Shown here: piece after piece, positions 27,726 through 35,814 of the stretch
How positions within the stretch are numbered: the first letter of the stretch is position 1
How the letters are laid out: each line of letters opens with the position of its first letter
NCBI RefSeq assembly: GCF_023016265.1
Contig: NZ_CP095412.1
Coordinates: forward strand, 4,464,001 to 4,528,000
Direction: 5' to 3'
Origin: Blastococcus sp. PRF04-17
Lineage (GTDB): Bacteria; Actinomycetota; Actinomycetes; Mycobacteriales; Geodermatophilaceae
DNA: 64,000 bases
Position numbers and translations under genes: made by a program
The notes under the pieces: generated by a model
Told to the model about the DNA's origin: nothing
Database searches by the model: none
Seen by the model: the letters and a program-made list of their open reading frames with translations, nothing else

Positions 27726-29300
27726 TCAGCGGCCCCGGCGGGAGCGGGCGCTGAAGGAGGCGGCGGACGTGGTCCCGGCGCGGGCGGCGAGCTCGGCGCG
27801 CGTGCGCGCGGGACCGCTCGCCCGGCCGGAGCCGGAGCGGCTCCCGGAGGACGGGGCGCCCGACGACGCGCCGCCCCCGGACCCGCCGCGACGGCGCCGG
27901 CCGGAGCCCGACCCCTGCGGCTGGGGCTCGGGAGCCGGGGCCGGCTCGACGTAGGGGGCCGGGGGGCCGGTCAGCTCGACGATCTGCGGCGCACCGGGCC
28001 GGACGGCACTGACGGTCGGAGCGATGCCGGCCTGGCGCGCCAGGGTCCGCACCTCGCCGGCCTGGTCGGGCGTGGAGACGGTGACGACGACGCCCTCGGC
28101 GCCGGCGCGGGCGGTCCGGCCCGAGCGGTGCAGGTAGGCCTTGTGCTCGGCGGGCGGGTCCACGTGCACCACCAGCGCGACGTCGTCCACGTGGATGCCG
28201 CGGGCGGCGATGTCGGTCGCGCAGAGCACCCGGCTGGCGCCGCTGCTGAACGCCTCGAGGTTGCGCTCGCGGGCGTTCTGGCTCAGGTTGCCGTGCAGGT
28301 CGACCGCCGGGATGCCGGCCGCGGTGAGCTGCTTGGCCAGCTTCTTGGCCTGGTGCTTGGTCCGGGTGAACAGCACGCTGCGGCCGAGCCCGGAGGCCAG
28401 CTGGCGGACGACCTCCGCCTTGTCGGCGTTCTGCACCTGCAGCACGTGGTGGGTCATGGTGCTGACGGGAGCCACGGCCGGGTCGACCGAGTGCGTGGTG
28501 GGAGTGGTCAGGTAGCGCTTGACGAGGACGTCGACGCCGTTGTCCAGCGTGGCCGAGAACAGCAGCCGCTGGCCGACCTCCGGCGTCCGGTCCATCAGGC
28601 GCTTGACGCCGGGGAGGAACCCCAGGTCCGCCATGTGGTCGGCCTCGTCGAGCACGGTGATCTCGACGGCGCCGAGGTCCGCGTGGCCCTGGCCGATGAG
28701 GTCCTCGAGCCGGCCGGGGCAGGCGATGACGACGTCCACGCCCCTGGCCAGGGCCTGGACCTGGGGGTTCTGGCCGACGCCGCCGAAGATGGTGGTCGCC
28801 GACATGCCCAGGGCACGCGCCAGCGGGTCGACGACGGCGTACACCTGGTTGGCCAGTTCGCGGGTCGGCACCAGCACGAGGGCGCGCGGCCTGCGCGGCT
28901 GCCGCTTCGAGTCGGAGGCGGCCAGGCGGGCGACGAGCGGGATGCCGAAGGCCAGCGTCTTGCCCGAGCCGGTGCGGCCGCGGCCGAGCACGTCCTTGCC
29001 GGCCAAGCTGTCGGGCAGCGTGGCGACCTGGATGGGGAACGGCCGGTCGATACCGCTGGCGGACAGCACCTCGACCATGGGCGCCGGCACGCCGAGCGCG
29101 GCGAAGGTCGTCTCGGTCGGGAGCACGGTGGCGTCGGTGCCGGTGGGGACCACGACCGGCGCCGGAACGGCGTCGCGGCGGGCCTCGGCCTGAGGGGCCC
29201 CGGTGGTGGGGCGTCCGCCGCGGCCGCGTCCCCCGCGGCGACGGCGGGGACGGTCGCCGCCGCCCGGAGTGGTGGACGGGACGTGGTTCTGCGAAGTCAT
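27726..29300 (-). CDS. DEAD-box ATP-dependent RNA helicase
   Basis: A 524-aa helicase. Motifs in order: Q motif (FAALGVPAPMVEVL to RPFPIQ), Walker A GRGRTGSGKTLAFG, PTRELANQV, VLDEADHMADLG, SAT, and in the second RecA domain RVLCATDIAARGIHVDDV and HRSGRTARAG. The N terminus is Arg/Gly-rich (RRRRGGRGRGGRP) and the C terminus is Ser/Gly/Arg-rich, both typical RNA-binding tails in actinobacterial RhlE/DeaD relatives. The start is ATG 29300 with GAGGAA upstream. A 239-bp gap before it, without a gene, may hold a long regulated leader. Role inferred: RNA remodelling, cold or stress response. Confidence 0.95.
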   Translation of the reverse strand: MTSQNHVPSTTPGGGDRPRRRRGGRGRGGRPTTGAPQAEARRDAVPAPVVVPTGTDATVLPTETTFAALGVPAPMVEVLSASGIDRPFPIQVATLPDSLAGKDVLGRGRTGSGKTLAFGIPLVARLAASDSKRQPRRPRALVLVPTRELANQVYAVVDPLARALGMSATTIFGGVGQNPQVQALARGVDVVIACPGRLEDLIGQGHADLGAVEITVLDEADHMADLGFLPGVKRLMDRTPEVGQRLLFSATLDNGVDVLVKRYLTTPTTHSVDPAVAPVSTMTHHVLQVQNADKAEVVRQLASGLGRSVLFTRTKHQAKKLAKQLTAAGIPAVDLHGNLSQNARERNLEAFSSGASRVLCATDIAARGIHVDDVALVVHVDPPAEHKAYLHRSGRTARAGAEGVVVTVSTPDQAGEVRTLARQAGIAPTVSAVRPGAPQIVELTGPPAPYVEPAPAPEPQPQGSGSGRRRRGGSGGGASSGAPSSGSRSGSGRASGPARTRAELAARAGTTSAASFSARSRRGR

Positions 29301-29539
29301 CGGTTCCTCGACGCTCGGGTGGCCGCGCGGCGGCCCGCCGGGGCGAGCGCGGGCGCGCCTGCGCAGGGGGCAGGGCGGGCTCACCTCGTCGGCGGGACGT
29401 CGCGCGACCGGGCGCGCCTCGGTGGCGCAGCCTCGGTCCGACGTCGATCCCTGCCGCTCCGGATGAGCGAGGGCGGCGCCGGTACCTGTACTCAACCAGA
29501 GTTCCGGGCCGCGTGGTCCCGTTCCGGGGGAGTGTCCGG
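29301..29539 (-). other. 239-bp leader/promoter region of the RNA helicase gene
   Basis: No gene is supported here. The part nearest the helicase is extremely GC-rich with many short self-complementary stretches; the AT-richer piece GGTACCTGTACTCAACC (29480-29496) is the most promoter-like. A long structured leader would fit the autoregulated 5' regions known for some DEAD-box genes, but nothing specific is recognised. Confidence 0.3.
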
Positions 29540-30532
29540 TCACATGGGGTGAGCGACCGGGCCCCGGAAGCTGCGGCGGTAGGCCAGGGGAGGCACACCG
29601 ATCGCGGCGTGCAGGTGCTGGCGCAGCGAGGCCGTGGTGCCGAAACCCGCCAGCTCGGCGACCCGTTCGACGGGCGCATCGGTCGACTCCAGCAGACGGC
29701 GGGCCAGCGCGACCCGCTGCAGGACCAGCCAGCGGGTGGCCGACATCCCCGTCTCCTCGCGGAAGCGCCGCGTGAACGTGCGCACGCTCATCCGCGCGTG
29801 CGCGGCGAGATCCGCGAGGACCAGCGGCTCGTGCAGCCGCTCCAGGGCCCACGCGCGCGTCGCGGCCGTGCCCGAGTCGCCGGGGTCGGGCACCGGCCGC
29901 TCGATGAACTGCGACTGCCCGCCCTCCCGCCAGGGGGCCACGACGCTGCGACGGGCCACCCGGCCGGCGACCTCGCTGCCGTGGTCGCGCCGCAGCAGGT
30001 GGAGCAGGAGGTCGATGCCGGCCGCGTTGCCGGCCGAGGTGAGCACGTCGCCGTCGTCGACGAAGAGGACGTCGGGATCGAGGTGCACGCCCGGGAAGAG
30101 CCGGGCGAACGCCGGGCTGTGCACCCAGTGCGTGGTGGCCGGACGGCCGTCGAGCAGGCCGGCCGCGGCGAGGACGAACGCGCCGGTGCAGATCGACACC
30201 ATGCGGGCACGCGTGGCCGTCCGGCGCAGGAGGCCCGTCAGCTCCTGGGGGAGCGTTCCGTCGGTCATCGCGGAGGTGCCGTATATGCCCGGGATGATGA
30301 CCGTCTGCGCCGCGTCGAGGATCGACGCATCGTGCTCGGGCAGCACGGCGTAGCCGGCCGAGGTGCGCACGGGACCCCCGTCGAGGCTGGCCACCCGCAC
30401 GCGGTAGAGCCGGCGACCCTCGGCGTCCACGGCTCCGCCGAGGAACTGGTGCGGCAGGCCGATCTCGTAGGCCATCGCCTCGGGCAGGGCGAGGACGGCC
30501 ACCTCGTGCCGCTCGACAGATCCCGAGGCCAT
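29540..30532 (-). CDS. GlxA-type regulator (DJ-1/PfpI domain plus AraC HTH)
   Basis: A 330-aa transcription factor. Residues about 10-180 form a DJ-1/PfpI-like amidotransferase fold with VSICTGAFVLAAAGLLDG holding the cysteine elbow. The C-terminal hundred residues are an AraC DNA-binding domain: LADLAAHARMSVRTFTRRFR and VERVAELAGFGTTASLRQHL. ATG 30532 has AAGGA at ideal spacing; ATG 30550 is a weaker alternative. It diverges from the MFS gene across 60 bp and probably regulates it. Relatives respond to quaternary amines or other small molecules. Confidence 0.92.
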   Translation of the reverse strand: MASGSVERHEVAVLALPEAMAYEIGLPHQFLGGAVDAEGRRLYRVRVASLDGGPVRTSAGYAVLPEHDASILDAAQTVIIPGIYGTSAMTDGTLPQELTGLLRRTATRARMVSICTGAFVLAAAGLLDGRPATTHWVHSPAFARLFPGVHLDPDVLFVDDGDVLTSAGNAAGIDLLLHLLRRDHGSEVAGRVARRSVVAPWREGGQSQFIERPVPDPGDSGTAATRAWALERLHEPLVLADLAAHARMSVRTFTRRFREETGMSATRWLVLQRVALARRLLESTDAPVERVAELAGFGTTASLRQHLHAAIGVPPLAYRRSFRGPVAHPM

Positions 30533-30592
30533 GGCCGGATCCTTGCACATGTTGGCCGCCGGGCCACTCGTTGCGCCGGCGAAGGGTCGGCC

Positions 30593-31939
30593 ATGCTCGG
30601 CGGCGTGACCACCGCCGCCCCGACGCGCACCCATCGGATCCACCCTGCGTGGTGGGTGGCCGCCGTGACGTTCCTGGCGCTCGTCGGGGCCGCCGCCTTC
30701 CGCGCCGTCCCGGGTGTGCTGATCCACCCGCTGCGCGACGAGTTCGGCTGGTCGGTCTCGACGATCTCGGCGGCGGTCGCGGTCAACATGGCGCTTTACG
30801 GGCTGACCGCGCCGTTCGCCGCGGCCCTCATGGAGCGCTTCGGCATCCGCCGGGTCGTCGTCGGCGCGCTGCTGCTGACCGCCCTGGGCAGCGGGCTGAC
30901 CGTCTTCATGACGGCGAGCTGGCAGCTGGTCCTGCTGTGGGGCTTCGCCGTCGGCCTCGGCACGGGCTCGATGGCGCTCTCGCTGGTGGCCACGGTGACC
31001 GGACGCTGGTTCGTGGCCCGCCGGGGGCTGGTGTCCGGCATCCTCACCGCAGGCGGAGCGACCGGGCAGCTGGTCTTCCTGCCGCTGGTCGCCTGGGCCG
31101 ACACGCACTGGGGCTGGCGATCGGCCTCGCTGGGCACGACTGCGGCCGCGCTGGCCGTCGTGCCGCTGGTGCTGTGGCTGCTCCGCGATCGGCCGAGCGA
31201 CGTGGGCGTCGTGCCGTACGGCGGGACGGCGACCGACGACCGCATCTCGACGGACAGGGATCCGGTGCGCACCGGCGCGGCGCGCACCGCCGTCCGAGGA
31301 ATGGTCGAGGCGTCGCGCAGCCGGCCGTTCTGGCTGCTCGCCGCCGGCTTCTTCATCTGCGGCCTGTCGACCAACGGCCTCGTCCAGCCGCACTTCATCC
31401 CGGCGGCGCACGACCACGGCATGCCGGTGACCACCGCCGCGGGGCTGCTGGCCGTGGTCGGCGTCTTCGACATCGCGGGCACGATCTTCTCCGGCTGGCT
31501 TACCGACCGGGTCGACCCGCGGGTGCTCCTGCTGGCCTACTACGGGCTACGCGGGCTGTCGCTGTTCGCGCTGCCGACCCTCTTCGGGCCCGACCTGCAC
31601 GTCAGCATGATCGCGTTCATCGTCTTCTACGGCCTCGACTGGGTCGCCACGGTGCCGCCCACGCTGGCGCTGTGCCGCGAGCACTTCGGCGCACGGGCCC
31701 CGGTGGTCTTCGGCTGGGTCTTCGCCTCGCACCAGTTGGGCTCGGCCTTCGCGGCGTTCGGTGGCGGCGTCATCCGCGACGTCACCGGCTCCTACGACCT
31801 GGCGTGGTTCCTCGCCGGCGGCCTGTGCATGGTGGCGGCGGCCGCGTCGATCTCCATCCGCCGCAACCTGCCGCCCCCGGCCGAAACCCTGCTGCCGACG
31901 AACCCCGAGGAGGCGGCGGCCGCCCAGTCCCACGGCTGA
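30593..31939 (+). CDS. MFS transporter
   Basis: A 448-aa major facilitator protein with twelve predicted membrane segments. The conserved loop between helices 2 and 3 is LMERFGIRRVVVGA, and a central cytoplasmic loop holds the DRPSDVGVVPYG sequence common in oxalate/formate-antiporter-like and monocarboxylate-type MFS members. The C-terminal half has SGWLTDRVDPRVLLL. Start ATG 30593; GTG 30605 is possible. It pairs divergently with the GlxA-type regulator. Substrate unknown, plausibly a small carboxylate. Confidence 0.88.
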   Translation: MLGGVTTAAPTRTHRIHPAWWVAAVTFLALVGAAAFRAVPGVLIHPLRDEFGWSVSTISAAVAVNMALYGLTAPFAAALMERFGIRRVVVGALLLTALGSGLTVFMTASWQLVLLWGFAVGLGTGSMALSLVATVTGRWFVARRGLVSGILTAGGATGQLVFLPLVAWADTHWGWRSASLGTTAAALAVVPLVLWLLRDRPSDVGVVPYGGTATDDRISTDRDPVRTGAARTAVRGMVEASRSRPFWLLAAGFFICGLSTNGLVQPHFIPAAHDHGMPVTTAAGLLAVVGVFDIAGTIFSGWLTDRVDPRVLLLAYYGLRGLSLFALPTLFGPDLHVSMIAFIVFYGLDWVATVPPTLALCREHFGARAPVVFGWVFASHQLGSAFAAFGGGVIRDVTGSYDLAWFLAGGLCMVAAAASISIRRNLPPPAETLLPTNPEEAAAAQSHG

Positions 31940-31941
31940 CC

Positions 31942-31995
31942 CAGCTTTCTGTACAGAAAGCTGCGGTGGGACCGGCAGCTTTCTGTACAGAAAGC
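31942..31995. repeat. Two tandem palindromes between convergent genes
   Basis: AGCTTTCTGTACAGAAAGCT occurs perfectly at 31943-31962 (22 bp symmetric including flanking C/G) and again as an 18-bp palindrome at 31978-31995. Each can fold as an 8-bp stem with a GTAC loop. It begins 2 bp after the MFS stop and ends 4 bp before the convergent oxidoreductase stop at 32000. It is likely a bidirectional terminator, though exact 20-bp symmetry could also be a protein-binding site. Confidence 0.85.
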
Positions 31996-31999
31996 GGGT

Positions 32000-33613
32000 T
32001 CAGTCGGCGGCGGCCAGGGCGGGGTCGACGGTGCGACCCAGGATCAGGTCCGCGGCCCGCTCGGCGATCATGATCGTCGGCGCGTTCGTGTTGCCCCGCA
32101 CGAGCGTGGGCATCACCGAGGCGTCGGCGACCCGCAGCCCCTCGATCCCGCGCACCCGCAGCTCGGAGTCGACGACGGCCTGCTCGTCGGTGCCCATGCG
32201 GCACGACGAGACCGGGTGGTAGAGCGACTCGAGGGTGTCGCGCACGGAGGCGCGCAGCGCGTCCCGGCCCTGCACCGACGGCCCGGGCGACCACTCGTCG
32301 GCGAGCACCGAGGTGATCGGCCCGACCGAGGCGATCTCCCGCGCCTTCTCCACGCCCGTGACCAGGGCCTCGAGGTCGCGCTCGTCGGTGAGGTAGCCGG
32401 CGTCGATCGCCGGCGCCCACGTCGGGTCGGCCGACCGCAGCCGCACCGAGCCACGGGAGTGCACCCGCACCAGGACGACGAGCGTGCTGAACGCCTCGAC
32501 GTCCGGATCGATCTCCGCCTGCTTCCAGAACTTCACCGGCAGGAAGTGGAACTGCAGGTCCGGTTCGGGCTGCTCCGGGGACGACTTCGTGAACAACCCG
32601 GCCTCGGCCAGGTTCGACGTCAGCGGCCCGCGCCCGGCGGCCTTCCACTTCGCCAGGTTCACCGGCGACTCGGCCAGCCGCAGGGACTTGCCCGACCGCA
32701 CGTTCCACACCATCGGGACCAGCGGGTGGTCCTGCAGCCCACCGCCGACTCCGGACAGGTCGTGGACGACGTCGACGCCGACCTCGCGCAGGTGGTCGGC
32801 GGGGCCGATGCCCGAGAGCATCAGCAGCTGCGGGGAGTTGATGGCGCCGCCGGACAGCACGACCTCGCGCGCGGCGTGCGCGGTGTGCACCCGCCCCCCG
32901 CGGCGGTACTCCACGCCGGTGGCGCGGCCGTTCTCGACGAGCACGCGGGTGGCGAGCGCGCCGGTCAGCACGGTCAGGTTCGGCCGGCCCATCGCAGGGT
33001 GCAGGTACGCGTCGGCCGACGACCAGCGGCGGCCCCGCCGCTGGGTCACCTGGTACTGCCCGACGCCCTCCTGCGCGGCGCCGTTGAAGTCGTCGTTGCG
33101 CGGATAGCCCGCCGCGACCGCGGACTGGACGATCGCCCGCGTCCACGGGTGCGGCGAGCGCAGGTCCTCGACGCGCAGGGGGCCGCCGACGCCGTGGTAC
33201 CGGTCGGCGCCGCGGATGTTGTCCTCCATCCGCCGGAACAGCGGCAGCACGTGCTCGTAGGACCACGACTTGTCGCCGGTCAGCTCGGCCCACTCGTCGT
33301 AGTCGGCCGCCGCCCCGCGGATGTAGATCATCGCGTTGATCGACGACGAACCGCCGAGCAGCTTGCCGCGGGGCCAGAACAGTCTCCGGCCGTCGAGCGC
33401 CGGCTGCTGCTCGGTCGTGTAGTTCCAGTCCAGCCGGGTGCGCCACACCTTGTAGAGGCCGGCGGGCACGTGCACCTCGAGGACGTCGTCCGAGCCGCCG
33501 GCCTCGAGCAGCAGCACCCGCAGCGACGGGTCCTCGGAGAGCCGGCCGGCCAGCGCGCACCCCGCGGAGCCGGCGCCGACGACGACGACGTCGAAGTCGT
33601 CTGCCTCGCTCAC
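32000..33613 (-). CDS. betA: GMC-family oxidoreductase, choline dehydrogenase-like
   Basis: A 537-aa FAD enzyme. The dinucleotide motif VVVVGAGSAGCALAGRL is at the N terminus, GMC signature 1 is RGKLLGGSSSINAMIYIRG and signature 2 is SGGAINSPQLLMLSGIGP. The active-site region near the C terminus reads YHPVSSCRMG. It follows the aldehyde dehydrogenase after 25 bp on the same strand, the arrangement of choline-to-glycine-betaine genes. A different alcohol substrate remains possible, since the symbol rests on context. Start GTG 33613. Confidence 0.85.
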   Translation of the reverse strand: MSEADDFDVVVVGAGSAGCALAGRLSEDPSLRVLLLEAGGSDDVLEVHVPAGLYKVWRTRLDWNYTTEQQPALDGRRLFWPRGKLLGGSSSINAMIYIRGAAADYDEWAELTGDKSWSYEHVLPLFRRMEDNIRGADRYHGVGGPLRVEDLRSPHPWTRAIVQSAVAAGYPRNDDFNGAAQEGVGQYQVTQRRGRRWSSADAYLHPAMGRPNLTVLTGALATRVLVENGRATGVEYRRGGRVHTAHAAREVVLSGGAINSPQLLMLSGIGPADHLREVGVDVVHDLSGVGGGLQDHPLVPMVWNVRSGKSLRLAESPVNLAKWKAAGRGPLTSNLAEAGLFTKSSPEQPEPDLQFHFLPVKFWKQAEIDPDVEAFSTLVVLVRVHSRGSVRLRSADPTWAPAIDAGYLTDERDLEALVTGVEKAREIASVGPITSVLADEWSPGPSVQGRDALRASVRDTLESLYHPVSSCRMGTDEQAVVDSELRVRGIEGLRVADASVMPTLVRGNTNAPTIMIAERAADLILGRTVDPALAAAD

Positions 33614-33638
33614 CGGTGCCGCCCGTGGATCATCCCCA

Positions 33639-35162
33639 TCACCCGGGCCAGCGCATCGGCCGCCGCGGGGGTCGGCTGAAACTCATCAGGTTCACCGGCA
33701 GCGCCACGCGCTGGCGGGTGATGGCCTTGGCGCGGGTGAACTCCTTGAGCCCGTCCTCGCCGTGGATCCGGCCGAACCCGCTCTCGCCCACGCCACCGAA
33801 GGGCAGCGCCGGCACGGAGGCGAAGGTGAGCACCGAGTTCACCGACGTCATGCCGCTGCGCATCCGCCGGGCGAGGTCCATCGCCTTGGTCTTCGACCTG
33901 GAGAACACGGCACCGGCCAGGCCGTAGGAGCTGGCGTTGACCCGCTCGAGGGCCTCCTCGGCGTCGCGCACCTTCGTGATCGCCAGCGTCGGGCCGAAGG
34001 TCTCCTCGCGGATCGCCGCGGCGTCCTCGGGCAGGTCGAGCAGCACGGCGGGCACGAGGTAGTTCTCGTTCGGGAACAGGCTCGGATCGGCCTCCCCGCG
34101 GACCACGCGGCCGCCGCCGGTCTCGGCCTCCTCGATGTGCCGGCGGACGATGCCGCCCTGCGAGGCCATGGTCATCGGGCCGTACGTCGCCTCGTCGTCC
34201 GAACCGGGGCGCAACCGGCGAACCTGCTCGGTGACCTCGGCGACGAACCGGTCGTAGACGGCGCTGGTGGCGTAGACGCGCTCGATGCCGATGCAGGTCT
34301 GGCCGGCGTTGCTCATCGCCCCCCAGACGGCGGCGTCGGCGGCGGCGACCACGTCGGCGTCGTCGTCGACGATCATCGCGTCCTTGCCACCGAGTTCCAT
34401 CAGCACGGGCGTGAGGGTCTCCGCGCAGGCGGCCATCACCTTCCGGCCGGTCGGCGCCGAGCCGGTGAAGGCCAGCTTGCCGACGCCGGCGCGGCACAGC
34501 GCGGCGCCGGTCGGGCCGAAGCCGGTGACGACCTGGAAGGCGTCCTCCACGTCCGGGACGGCGGCCCGCCAGGCGGCTGCGAGCCACGCGCCGACGGCCG
34601 GCGTGTACTCCGAGGGCTTGAAGACGACGGCGTTGCCGGCGGCCAGCGCGTAGGCGATCGAGCCCATCGGCGTGAAGACCGGGTAGTTCCACGGGCCGAT
34701 GACGCCCACGACGCCCAGCGGCTGGTACTCCAGATACGCGGCGTGGTTGGCCGCGAGCATCCCGGCGCGGACCCGGCGCTGACCGAGCACCCTGCGGGCG
34801 TGCGTGGCGGCCCACGCGAGGTGGTCGATGGTGAGCGTGATCTCGAGGATCGCGTCGGCGTGGGGCTTGCCGTTCTCCCGGTGCACCAGGTCGGCCAGCT
34901 CGTTGATCCGGCGGGCGAGGTAGCCGCGGTAGGCGGTCAGCCGCTGCCGGCGGCCGTCGAACCCGAGCGCGGCCCACGTCTCGGCGGCGGCCCGGGCACG
35001 CTCGACGGTCTCGTCCACCGCGTCCGCGTCGTGCACCGGGAAGACGCCGACCACGGCCCCGGAAGCCGGGTTGGTCGACTCGAAGGTCTCGGTCGTCTCG
35101 TGCCGGTCGACCGTGCCCGCGGAGGCGTCGGTCACCGTGTCCATCTGCTCGGCCAAGGACAT
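33639..35162 (-). CDS. Aldehyde dehydrogenase, betaine/succinic-semialdehyde type
   Basis: A 507-aa NAD(P)-dependent aldehyde dehydrogenase. Landmarks are PWNYPVFTPMGSIAYALAAG, the cofactor loop FTGSAPTGRKV, the general base Glu in LMELGGKD and the nucleophile Cys in NAGQTCIGIERVY, followed by EETFGPTLAI. Paired with the GMC enzyme, it may finish oxidation of choline to betaine or of a related alcohol. Start ATG 35162. A shared transcript is likely. Confidence 0.92.
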   Translation of the reverse strand: MSLAEQMDTVTDASAGTVDRHETTETFESTNPASGAVVGVFPVHDADAVDETVERARAAAETWAALGFDGRRQRLTAYRGYLARRINELADLVHRENGKPHADAILEITLTIDHLAWAATHARRVLGQRRVRAGMLAANHAAYLEYQPLGVVGVIGPWNYPVFTPMGSIAYALAAGNAVVFKPSEYTPAVGAWLAAAWRAAVPDVEDAFQVVTGFGPTGAALCRAGVGKLAFTGSAPTGRKVMAACAETLTPVLMELGGKDAMIVDDDADVVAAADAAVWGAMSNAGQTCIGIERVYATSAVYDRFVAEVTEQVRRLRPGSDDEATYGPMTMASQGGIVRRHIEEAETGGGRVVRGEADPSLFPNENYLVPAVLLDLPEDAAAIREETFGPTLAITKVRDAEEALERVNASSYGLAGAVFSRSKTKAMDLARRMRSGMTSVNSVLTFASVPALPFGGVGESGFGRIHGEDGLKEFTRAKAITRQRVALPVNLMSFSRPPRRPMRWPG

Positions 35163-35193
35163 GGGAACGGAGGTTACCCGCGAGTCACCTGGT

Positions 35194-35210
35194 CGGCCCG
35201 GGACGGGCCG
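35194..35210 (-). terminator. Small hairpin after the HATPase gene
   Basis: CGGCCC (35194-35199) and GGGCCG (35205-35210) form a 6-bp stem with a 5-nt loop, extendable by one T-A pair. It sits just downstream of the HATPase stop on the minus strand. Confidence 0.4.
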
Positions 35211-35213
35211 AGG

Positions 35214-35651
35214 TCAGTCCTGCGCGGCGACGACCGCCCACACGGTCTTGGCGCCGGGCTGCCGGAACCAGCCGTGCCGCGCCGCGAGGTCGGCGACCAG
35301 GTAGAGGCCGAAGCCGCCGAGGCCCGGGTCCCGGCCCTCCGCCGGGGCGGGGGGCACCTCGGTGGAGGAGTCGCTGACCGAGATCAGCCACTCGTCCTCG
35401 CCCCGGCTCAGCGCCGCGGCGACCGGCGCGCCGCCATGGCGCAGCGCGTTGGAGGCGAGCTCGTCGCTGATCAGCACCAGCCGCTCGGCCCAGTGCTCGC
35501 GCTGGGGGTGCTCGACCGCGGCACTCCCCGTCAGCTCGACGCGGAGTCGCGCCCGCAGCGTGGCGAGCTCGGCGAGCGAGTACAGCTCCTGGCACCAGAG
35601 CTCGCGGAAGCCGGACGGAAGGCGAGCCGGCTGCCAGAGGGCCACCCTCAC
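35214..35651 (-). CDS. Anti-sigma-factor-like HATPase (start uncertain)
   Basis: A serine-kinase/anti-sigma type ATPase of about 145 aa. The N box is ISDELASNALRHGG and the G boxes lie in SVSDSSTEVPP and DPGLGGFGLYLVADLAARHG. Members (RsbW/SpoIIAB-like) bind sigma factors and phosphorylate STAS antagonists. The conserved-looking frame extends upstream to about 35745, but no ATG/GTG/TTG with a ribosome site is found there; ATG 35751 is in another frame and would need a one-base correction. GTG 35651 is a conservative choice. The STAS protein at 39444 is a possible partner. Confidence 0.72.
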   Translation of the reverse strand: MRVALWQPARLPSGFRELWCQELYSLAELATLRARLRVELTGSAAVEHPQREHWAERLVLISDELASNALRHGGAPVAAALSRGEDEWLISVSDSSTEVPPAPAEGRDPGLGGFGLYLVADLAARHGWFRQPGAKTVWAVVAAQD

Positions 35652-35814
35652 CGCCTTCGTCGCCGGGCCCGCGGGTTCGAGCCGTGCCCGGAACCGCTCC
35701 TGCCGCTCCGTGCCGTCCGTCGGGTGCCCGCGACGACGCCTTCCGAACCATGACGATGAATGGTTACCCCGACCGGGGGAGGGCGCCCGCGCACTGCCTC
35801 TAGGGTCCCATCCC

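Noticed and set aside
27726-30548. A 940-aa extension of the RNA helicase
   Set aside because: The upstream 415 codons are antisense-frame read-through over the GlxA-type gene; ATG 29300 with GAGGAA starts the helicase.
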